NCBI GenBank assembly: GCA_036741535.1
Contig: DAINSB010000077.1
Location: forward strand, 1-10,829
Source: Thermocaproicibacter sp036741535
GTDB lineage: Bacteria > Bacillota > Clostridia > Oscillospirales > Acutalibacteraceae
Length of the DNA stretch: 10,829 bases
Reading direction: 5' to 3'
The notes under the pieces are model-generated. The model worked only from the letters and a program-made list of their open reading frames with translations, was not told the origin of the DNA and did no database searches. A program made the position numbers and the translations under genes. The number at the start of each line of letters is the position of its first letter. Position 1 is the first letter of the stretch. Below, piece by piece: positions 5,888 to 10,829 of this stretch.

Positions 5888-6180
5888 AATATTCGAGAAC
5901 ACGAAGACGAAGAGAGTAGATCTTTCTCCTCAGCCGGAAAGAGAGACCTCCCCGGGAAACCGGGCTGAAAAGGGGTCGGCAGGGGCGGGGTTGAACATGG
6001 CTTCCGAGTGGCGTACCGAGACGCTTGGGCGTTTAGGCTGCGACGGGCTTTTCCCGTTACAGAAAAAGAGTATAGCGCATTTGCGCCGTACTTGTCGAGG
6101 CCCTGTTCCGCGAGGACGGGGCAAATGGAAGTGGTAACACGGGTTTTCCCGTCTTCTTTTTTGAAGACGGGATTTTTTTT
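5888..6180 (+). promoter_or_regulatory. T-box riboswitch, methionine specific, upstream of metF
   Basis: Senses uncharged tRNA-Met and controls metF transcription. Stem I shows an AGTA motif (5914-5917), the AGAGAG motif (from 5940), a distal GCTGAAAA segment (5964-5971) and the specifier ATG (5997-5999) in the context GAAC-ATG-GCTTCCGAG. That context lines up with ACC-GCCTCCGAG in the thrS leader. Stem III is 6100-6122 with a GCGA loop. The antiterminator pairs GAAG (6128-6131) with CTTC (6153-6156) and ACGGG (6139-6143) with CCCGT (6148-6152), with a 7-base bulge TGGTAAC (6132-6138). The variable base T fits A73 of tRNA-Met. The bulge has A where the consensus UGGNACC has its first C, an unusual but possibly tolerated change. 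The region would otherwise be a 397-base gap without a gene. Confidence 0.93.
6148..6180 (+). terminator. T-box controlled terminator of the metF leader
   Basis: Perfect nine-base-pair stem CCCGTCTTC (6148-6156) with GAAGACGGG (6163-6171), a T6 loop, then A and eight T (6173-6180). Its 5' arm is exactly the 3' strand of the antiterminator, so the two folds are mutually exclusive. Confidence 0.95.
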
Positions 6181-6224
6181 ATTGCCCTTTGCAGAATTCG
6201 GCAGCGGCGGAGAGGAGAAGCACG

Positions 6225-7088
6225 ATGAAGATCAGCGAGATTCTGGGGCGGGGGAAGATCTCGGTATCCTGCGAGGTGTTCCCTCCGAAAAAGGATTCGG
6301 ATATGGAGTCGGTGCAGCGCGCCGTAGCGGAGATCGTCGGCATGAAGCCCGCCTTCCTCAGCGTGACCTACGGCGCCGGGGGAGGCACCTCGCGGCACAC
6401 CATCCGCATCGCCTCCGACGTGCAGCACATGGGCGTCCCCGCGCTGGCCCATCTGACCTGCGTTTCGTCCACAAAGCAGGAGATCGAGTCCCGCCTGCGG
6501 GAGCTGCGCGACAGCGGCATCGAAAATATCCTGGCCCTGCGCGGCGACATCCCGCCCGGGCAGGAATTTCCCGCCCCGCAGCAGTACCACTACGCCTACG
6601 AACTGGTCCGGCAGATCAGGGCTTTCGGGGGGTTCTGCATCGGCGCGGCCTGCTACCCGGACGGGCACGTCGAGTGCGAGCACAAGGAGGACGACATCGA
6701 CTACCTGCGTCAGAAGGTGGAATGCGGGTGCGATTTTCTGACCACGCAGATGTTTTTCGACAACGACGTGTTCTACAATTTCATGTACCGCGTCCTTGCG
6801 AAAGGGATCCACGTGCCGGTCGTCGCGGGCATCATGCCGGTCACGAGCAGCCGGATGATCAAACGCGCCTGCGCGCTTTCCGGCATGATGCTGCCCCCTT
6901 CGCTCAAGGCGATCGTCGACAAATTCGGCGACAGGCCGCAGGCCATGAAACAGGCGGGCATCGCCTACGCGACCGAGCAGATCGTGGATCTGATTTCCAA
7001 CGGCGTCACCGCCGTCCACATCTACACCATGAACAAACCCGACGTGGCCGGCAGCATCATGCGGAACCTCTCCGACATCGTCGGGTGA
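6225..7088 (+). CDS. metF: Methylenetetrahydrofolate reductase
   Basis: Reduces 5,10-methylene-THF to 5-methyl-THF, the methyl donor for homocysteine methylation. The 287 residues form one FAD-dependent TIM-barrel domain of normal bacterial length. Motifs in order: SCEVFPPK (15-22) with the catalytic-type Glu17; SVTYGAGG (about 46-53); AHLTCVSS; NILALRGDIPPG, holding the conserved LRGD near the flavin; ACYPDGH; CGCDFLTTQMFFDND; and PVVAGIMPVTS. The ATG at 6225 is chosen for the upstream GGAGAGGAG (6209-6217) and because MKISEIL is a usual start; an ATG at 6189 lies too close to the leader terminator and adds residues unlike the family. The nearest genes downstream also belong to methionine synthesis but have a separate promoter at 7135. 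Control is through the Met T-box. Confidence 0.98.
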   Translation: MKISEILGRGKISVSCEVFPPKKDSDMESVQRAVAEIVGMKPAFLSVTYGAGGGTSRHTIRIASDVQHMGVPALAHLTCVSSTKQEIESRLRELRDSGIENILALRGDIPPGQEFPAPQQYHYAYELVRQIRAFGGFCIGAACYPDGHVECEHKEDDIDYLRQKVECGCDFLTTQMFFDNDVFYNFMYRVLAKGIHVPVVAGIMPVTSSRMIKRACALSGMMLPPSLKAIVDKFGDRPQAMKQAGIAYATEQIVDLISNGVTAVHIYTMNKPDVAGSIMRNLSDIVG

Positions 7089-7134
7089 GCCCGCCGGCGC
7101 GTCGCCTCCTTTAAAAATAATTTTGAGAAAAGAC

Positions 7135-7163
7135 TTGACAAACCGCGGAAACCGAGCTATGAT
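7135..7163 (+). promoter_or_regulatory. Sigma-A promoter of the sulfhydrylase-metA operon
   Basis: Perfect TTGACA (7135-7140), a 17-base spacer and TATGAT (7158-7163), 47 bases after the metF stop codon. The start is predicted near 7170, followed by an AT-rich stretch (to 7206) unlike the surrounding DNA and then the leader peptide gene. Confidence 0.88.
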
Positions 7164-7220
7164 AACAATCAATAAATATATAACATATATATTTACTATA
7201 ATAAAAAGGAGGAACCGGTC

Positions 7221-7331
7221 GTGAAAAGCGGATTTGCAGGAGCGGAAAGATGCGGGATGTGCGAAATGTGCGGCATCCTGTGCTGTGCCATGCCCGAAAT
7301 GCGGGGCGGCCGGATCTTCCCGAAACGATAG
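7221..7331 (+). CDS. Cys/Met-rich leader peptide, probable attenuator uORF
   Basis: Short open frame of 36 codons plus TAG, with GTG start and an ideal AAGGAGG (7206-7212) 8 bases upstream. Residues 11-27 hold five Cys (11, 14, 17, 21, 22) and four Met (13, 16, 24, 27), that is nine of seventeen codons: CGMCEMCGILCCAMPEM. It sits between a strong promoter and an intrinsic terminator, ahead of an O-acetylhomoserine sulfhydrylase gene. That is the arrangement expected for ribosome-mediated attenuation: slow reading of Cys or Met codons would favour read-through. No homologue is recognised. The Cys spacing 11-14-17-21 also equals a [4Fe-4S] ferredoxin motif, so a small metal-binding protein is a less likely alternative. 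Confidence 0.75.
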   Translation: MKSGFAGAERCGMCEMCGILCCAMPEMRGGRIFPKR

Positions 7332-7332
7332 A

Positions 7333-7349
7333 CTGCGCGGAAAGCGCAG
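7333..7349 (+). promoter_or_regulatory. Leader hairpin next to the uORF stop codon
   Basis: CTGCGCGGAAAGCGCAG forms a six-base-pair hairpin with a GGAAA loop, starting one base after the uORF stop. A ribosome at the stop codon would cover its 5' arm. It may act as a pause or timing hairpin in attenuation. Function inferred from position. Confidence 0.55.
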
Positions 7350-7369
7350 GCTTCATGCATGCGGAGAGG

Positions 7370-7400
7370 GCCGGCAGACCGAACGGGCTGCCGGCTTTTT
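7370..7400 (+). terminator. Attenuator terminator in the sulfhydrylase leader
   Basis: GCCGGCAG (7370-7377) pairs perfectly with CTGCCGGC (7388-7395), with a further CCG/CGG possible inside the loop, followed by five T (7396-7400). It lies 38 bases after the uORF stop and 52 bases before the sulfhydrylase start. Bases 7309-7313 (GCCGG, inside the uORF) can pair with CCGGC in either arm, a possible antiterminator. Confidence 0.88.
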
Positions 7401-7452
7401 CATATTCATCCGTGGAAAACCGAAATATTTATACAAGAAAGGTCGATTGACG

Positions 7453-8739
7453 ATGAGCGAAAGAAAATTTGGATTCGACACCCTTCAGGTTCAGGCGGGG
7501 CAGCACCCCGATCCGGCGACAGGCGCGCGGGCGGTCCCGATCTACCAGACCACCTCGTTCGTGTTCAAGGACACGGCGGAGGCGGAGGGGCGGTTCGGCC
7601 TGACGATCCCGGGCAACATCTACGGCAGGCTGACAAACCCGACAACCGAAGTCTTTGAGAAGCGCATCGCGGCGCTGGAGGGCGGTTCCGCGGCGATCGC
7701 CACGGCTTCCGGGGCGGCGGCCGTGACCTATTCGATCCTGAACATTGCGGGCGCGGGGGACGAGATCGTCTCCGCCAGCACGCTGTACGGCGGCACCTAC
7801 AGCCTGTTCGCGCACACGCTGCCGAAATACGGCGTGCACACGGTGTTCGTCGATCCGGACGACCCGAAGAATTTTGAACGGGCGATCACGCCGAAGACCA
7901 AGGCGATCTATTACGAGACCCTGGGCAACCCGGGCATCAACGTGATCGACTTCGACGCGGTGGCCGAGATCGCCCAAAAACACAAGCTGCCGGTCATTGT
8001 GGACAACACGTTCGCAACGCCGTATCTGTTCCGTCCGTTCGAGCACGGCGCGGCCGTTTCGCTCCACTCGGCGACGAAGTTCATCGGCGGGCACGGTTCC
8101 TCCATCGGCGGCGTGATCGTCGAGAACGGCAAATTCGACTGGACCAACGGCAAATTCCCGGGCTTCACGGAGCCGGACAAGAGCTACCACGGCATCAAAT
8201 TCGCGGACCTCAAGCCCGCGGCGTTCGTGACGAAGATCCGCGCGCAGCTTCTGCGCGACACGGGCGCGACGCTTTCCCCGTTCAACTCGTGGCTGTACAT
8301 CCAGAGCCTCGAATCGCTGTCGCTCCGCGTGGCGAAGCACGTCTCCAACACGGAGAAGATCGTCGAGTTCCTCGCGCATCACCCGAAGGTCAAGGAAGTC
8401 AATTATCCGGGCCTGAAGAGCAACAAATATTACGGCCTCGCGAAGAAGTATTTCCCGAAGGGCGCGGGCTCCATCTTCACGTTTTCGGTCAAGGGAGACG
8501 TGAACGCCGCGAAGAAGTTCATCGACAGCCTGCAGATCTTCTCGCAGCTCGCGAACGTCGCGGACGCGAAGTCCCTCGTGATCCATCCTTCCACCACCAC
8601 GCATCAGCAGCTCACGCTGGAAGAGCAGCGCGCGGCCGGCTTCGGGCCGGAGACGATCCGCCTTTCCATCGGCGTGGAGGACCCGGACGACCTGATCTGG
8701 GACCTCGGCCAGGCGCTCGACAAGGCCGTGCAGGGGTGA
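7453..8739 (+). CDS. metY: O-acetylhomoserine sulfhydrylase (aminocarboxypropyltransferase)
   Basis: PLP enzyme that joins sulfide to O-acetyl-L-homoserine, giving homocysteine (direct sulfhydrylation). The 428 residues match the long OAH sulfhydrylase subgroup of the Cys/Met metabolism family. Seen: GFDTLQVQAGQHPDPATGAR (7-26), PIYQTTSFVF, YGRLTNPTTEVFEKRIAALEGG (57-78, phosphate-binding Tyr and Arg region), the ASTLYGGTYSLF loop, DNTFATPYLFRP with the Asp that holds the pyridine nitrogen (184), and SLHSATKFIGGHG with the PLP Lys209. The inserted segment about 227-250 (FDWTNGKFPGFTEPD) and SRP-like HPSTTTHQQLT are typical of the sulfhydrylase. A weak AAAGG (7437-7441) precedes the ATG. metA follows by 91 bases, probably co-transcribed. 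Expression is likely set by the Cys/Met-rich leader upstream. Confidence 0.96.
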   Translation: MSERKFGFDTLQVQAGQHPDPATGARAVPIYQTTSFVFKDTAEAEGRFGLTIPGNIYGRLTNPTTEVFEKRIAALEGGSAAIATASGAAAVTYSILNIAGAGDEIVSASTLYGGTYSLFAHTLPKYGVHTVFVDPDDPKNFERAITPKTKAIYYETLGNPGINVIDFDAVAEIAQKHKLPVIVDNTFATPYLFRPFEHGAAVSLHSATKFIGGHGSSIGGVIVENGKFDWTNGKFPGFTEPDKSYHGIKFADLKPAAFVTKIRAQLLRDTGATLSPFNSWLYIQSLESLSLRVAKHVSNTEKIVEFLAHHPKVKEVNYPGLKSNKYYGLAKKYFPKGAGSIFTFSVKGDVNAAKKFIDSLQIFSQLANVADAKSLVIHPSTTTHQQLTLEEQRAAGFGPETIRLSIGVEDPDDLIWDLGQALDKAVQG

Positions 8740-8765
8740 CTTTCGGAATCGTTTCAAAAAAAGTG

Positions 8766-8788
8766 CGGAGCGGCGGAATGCCGCTCCG
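8766..8788 (+). promoter_or_regulatory. Intercistronic hairpin between sulfhydrylase gene and metA
   Basis: CGGAGCGGC (8766-8774) pairs perfectly with GCCGCTCCG (8780-8788) around a GGAAT loop. No T-run follows, so it is not a standard terminator. It could be an RNA processing or 3'-end stabilising structure. It ends 30 bases before the metA ribosome binding site. Confidence 0.5.
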
Positions 8789-8830
8789 TCCGCTGCTCCG
8801 CCGGATTGCGGAAGAACGGAGGTGTGAAGC

Positions 8831-9760
8831 GTGCCCATCACCGTGCCAGAGGGGCTTCCGGCCGCACAGGCCCTGGAAAAAGAAAACATTTTCGTCATGG
8901 GGCGGGATCGGGCGGTCCATCAGGACATCCGGCCGCTCCAGATCCTGATTCTGAATCTGATGCCCACCAAAACGGATACGGAAAGGCAACTCCTGCGGCT
9001 TCTGAGCAATTCGCCGCTCCAGCTCAACGTGGAGTTCCTCCGCATGGTGAGCCATGTGGCGAAACACACGCCGCTCGAGTATCTGCTGAAGTTCTACAAG
9101 AGCTTCGGGGAGGTGAAAAACAACCGGTACGACGGCATGATCATCACCGGGGCCCCGGTGGAGCGCCTGAAATTTGAGGAGGTCGATTACTGGGGAGAGC
9201 TGTGCCGCGTCATGGAATGGTCGAAGCACAACGTCTATTCCACCATGCACATCTGCTGGGGGGCGCAGGCGGCCCTGTATTACCACTTCGGCGTCCCGAA
9301 ATACGAGCTTCCGGAAAAGCTGACGGGCGTCTTCGAGCACCGCATCCTGTACCCGTCCCATCCGGTGCTGCGCGGCTTCGACGACTATTTCTGGGCGCCC
9401 CATTCGCGCTACACGGAAGTGAGGAAGCGCGACATCGACCGCGTGGGAAAGCTCGAGGTCCTCGCCGTCTCCCGGGAGGCGGGGGTGTTCCTCGTGGCGA
9501 ACCGGAACGGCAGGCAGTTCTTCATCACGGGGCACTGCGAGTACGACCGCACGACCCTTGCGAGGGAGTATGCCCGCGACGTGAAGAAGGGCATCCCGGT
9601 CAAGGTCCCGGCGCATTATTTCCGCGACGACGACCCGGCCAAATCCCCGGTCATGAAATGGCGCAGCCACGCGTCGCTCCTGTTTTTGAACTGGCTCAAT
9701 TATTTTGTCTATCAGCGCACGCCGTACGATCTTTCGGACCTGAACGGGCAGGAAGCGTGA
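8831..9760 (+). CDS. metA: Homoserine O-acetyltransferase (MetA type)
   Basis: Activates homoserine by acylation, the first committed step of methionine synthesis. The 309 residues match the MetA family. Catalytic residues visible: Cys142 in HICWGAQAALYY, His235 and Glu237 in TGHCEYD. Residue 111 is Glu (GAPVERLKFEEV) with Lys47 in LMPTKTDTERQ; in characterised MetA proteins Glu111 goes with acetyl-CoA and Gly111 with succinyl-CoA, so this enzyme should make O-acetylhomoserine, the substrate of the sulfhydrylase encoded just upstream. The start is GTG, with GGAGGT (8818-8823) 7 bases upstream; MPITVPEGLPA is the usual N-terminus. It lies between the sulfhydrylase gene and a second PLP gene, 35 bases away, and has no promoter of its own that I can see. 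Confidence 0.97.
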   Translation: MPITVPEGLPAAQALEKENIFVMGRDRAVHQDIRPLQILILNLMPTKTDTERQLLRLLSNSPLQLNVEFLRMVSHVAKHTPLEYLLKFYKSFGEVKNNRYDGMIITGAPVERLKFEEVDYWGELCRVMEWSKHNVYSTMHICWGAQAALYYHFGVPKYELPEKLTGVFEHRILYPSHPVLRGFDDYFWAPHSRYTEVRKRDIDRVGKLEVLAVSREAGVFLVANRNGRQFFITGHCEYDRTTLAREYARDVKKGIPVKVPAHYFRDDDPAKSPVMKWRSHASLLFLNWLNYFVYQRTPYDLSDLNGQEA

Positions 9761-9795
9761 GGTTCTGCGGCGGAACCGAGGAAAGGGGATCTAAC

Positions 9796-10829
9796 ATGTC
9801 CGGACGTACGTACGGTTCCGAATACGGGTTTCTGACGAGGTCGGTCCACGCGGGGAACGATGTGGACGAGGGGACGGGGGCCATCCGGCGGCCGATCACT
9901 ATGGCGAACTGCTATGCGCTGCCCTATGACCCGACCTCCATCAACTGGAGCAGCACCGACAAGGCGCTTTACACAAGAAACAGCGGGGTCAACCAGCTTT
10001 ATCTTCAGCAGAAAATCGCTTCGCTGGAAGGAACGGAGGACAGCGTGGTGCTCGCTTCGGGCGTGGCGGCGCTCTCCGGCATTTTCTACACCTTCCTCAA
10101 GGCGGGCGACCACGTCGTCACCTCCAAGGTGACGTATATCGCCGTCTACCGCCTTCTGACGGAGGAACTCAAGGACAAATACGGCATTGAAGCGACGCTG
10201 GTGGACACGTCCGACCCGCAGGCGGTGGCGGACGCGATCCGGCCGAACACGAAGCTGATCCACATTGAGACGCCGGGCAACCCGACCATCGGCGTTTCCG
10301 ACATCGCGGCCATCGCGCACATCGCGCACGAGCGGGGCATCCTCTTCTCCGTCGACAACACCTTTGCGTCCCCGTACCTGCAGCGCCCCGCCGAGCTGGG
10401 CGCCGACCTCACCGTGGAGAGCCTCACGAAATACGTCAACGGCCACGGCGACGCGCTCGGCGGCTCCGTCTCCGGAAAGAAGGAGCTGATCGACCGCATC
10501 CGCGCTCAGGCGATGGTGAACCTCGGGGGCGTCATCAGCCCGTTCAACGCATGGCTCATCATGCGCGGCTCCGTCACGCTGCCGCTGAGAATGCGGCAGC
10601 ACAGCGAAAGCGCGCTTGCCGTGGCAAAATTCCTCAAAAGCCATCCCGCGGTACGGTTCGTCGCCTACCCGGGTCTCCCGGACAACAGGGGGCACGCCGT
10701 CGCGGCGAAGCAGATGCACGGCGGCTTCTCCGGCATGATCGCCTTCGGCCTGAAAGGAGACGCCGAGGCCCACAACCGGTTCGTCAGCTATCTGAAAGTC
10801 GTCACCTCGGCCGTCTCCCTCGGCCACGA
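9796..10829 (+). CDS. Cys/Met metabolism PLP-dependent enzyme, cystathionine synthase/lyase-like (truncated by window edge)
   Basis: Second trans-sulfuration family PLP enzyme of the cluster; 344 complete codons are visible of about 390-430 expected, open at the right edge. Seen: TRSVHAGNDVDEGTGAIRRP (14-33), YTRNSGVNQLYLQQKIASLEG (59-79, the phosphate-binding Tyr and Arg), SVDNTFASPYLQRP (185-198, Asp187 for the pyridine nitrogen), SLTKYVNGHGDALGG (209-223) with PLP Lys212, and SPFNAWLIMRG near the substrate site. It could be a cystathionine gamma-synthase, a cystathionine beta- or gamma-lyase or a methionine gamma-lyase; the position corresponding to the methionine gamma-lyase active-site Cys does not show a Cys (VTYIAVY), which argues mildly against that enzyme. 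GGGG (9784-9787) lies 8 bases before the ATG. It follows metA closely, likely in one operon, and may give a trans-sulfuration route beside direct sulfhydrylation. Confidence 0.9.
   Translation, partial: MSGRTYGSEYGFLTRSVHAGNDVDEGTGAIRRPITMANCYALPYDPTSINWSSTDKALYTRNSGVNQLYLQQKIASLEGTEDSVVLASGVAALSGIFYTFLKAGDHVVTSKVTYIAVYRLLTEELKDKYGIEATLVDTSDPQAVADAIRPNTKLIHIETPGNPTIGVSDIAAIAHIAHERGILFSVDNTFASPYLQRPAELGADLTVESLTKYVNGHGDALGGSVSGKKELIDRIRAQAMVNLGGVISPFNAWLIMRGSVTLPLRMRQHSESALAVAKFLKSHPAVRFVAYPGLPDNRGHAVAAKQMHGGFSGMIAFGLKGDAEAHNRFVSYLKVVTSAVSLGH

Noticed and set aside
6057..7172. Minus-strand open frame opposite metF (371 codons)
   Set aside because: An antisense shadow that also covers the T-box terminator and the next promoter.
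7089..7452. SAM (S-box) riboswitch or T-box in the sulfhydrylase leader
   Set aside because: I looked for the S-box core and for a GGTGGNACC-type T-box element and found neither; the peptide-coding attenuator explains the leader better.
7429..8898. Long minus-strand open frame opposite the sulfhydrylase gene (489 codons)
   Set aside because: An Arg/Val/Asp-rich antisense shadow of a well-supported gene.
1..10829. CRISPR array, tRNA or rRNA gene, prophage or transposase gene
   Set aside because: No regular repeat-spacer array, no cloverleaf or rRNA-like segment and no recombinase or phage protein could be seen on either strand.

Overview
The window reads as chromosomal DNA from a GC-rich member of the Firmicutes, most likely class Clostridia and perhaps the Oscillospirales. 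The evidence is an RNase Y gene, two T-box riboswitches, strong sigma-A type promoters with 17-base spacers, GGAGG ribosome binding sites, and a Crp/Fnr regulator divergent from a ferredoxin/cupin pair of a type common in anaerobic clostridia. The lineage is inferred from gene content only.

Left part (1-3126): the 5' part of rny (RNase Y, minus strand, TTG start, running off the left edge) is divergent from thrS. thrS (threonyl-tRNA synthetase) has a sigma-A promoter and a complete T-box leader with an ACC (Thr) specifier, an antiterminator and a competing terminator. A terminator follows thrS.

Middle part (about 3090-5827): three minus-strand genes (an ADP-ribose macrodomain hydrolase with its own promoter, and a two-gene operon of a ferredoxin-like 4Fe-4S protein and a small cupin) and a divergent plus-strand Crp/Fnr regulator. 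A perfect TGTTG-N6-CAACA dyad lies between the regulator and the ferredoxin operon. It is placed so that it could activate the ferredoxin promoter and repress the regulator gene. A dispersed repeat carrying the hairpin GCGGCGACACGCCGCC occurs three times here. One copy supplies the last codons of the macrodomain gene, and two bracket a segment of about 200 bases in the ferredoxin leader.

Right part (5853-10829): a methionine biosynthesis cluster, all on the plus strand: metF (methylenetetrahydrofolate reductase), an O-acetylhomoserine sulfhydrylase gene, metA (homoserine acetyltransferase; Glu111 suggests acetyl-CoA use) and a second Cys/Met-metabolism PLP enzyme cut by the right edge. MetA makes O-acetylhomoserine, the sulfhydrylase converts it with sulfide to homocysteine, and MetF supplies the methyl group as 5-methyl-THF. 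Two different RNA controls are seen. metF has a T-box with an ATG (Met) specifier. The sulfhydrylase operon has its own promoter and a leader that encodes an unannotated 36-residue Cys/Met-rich peptide with a perfect ribosome binding site, followed by a hairpin and an intrinsic terminator. This looks like a ribosome-mediated cysteine/methionine attenuator and is the most novel element of the window.
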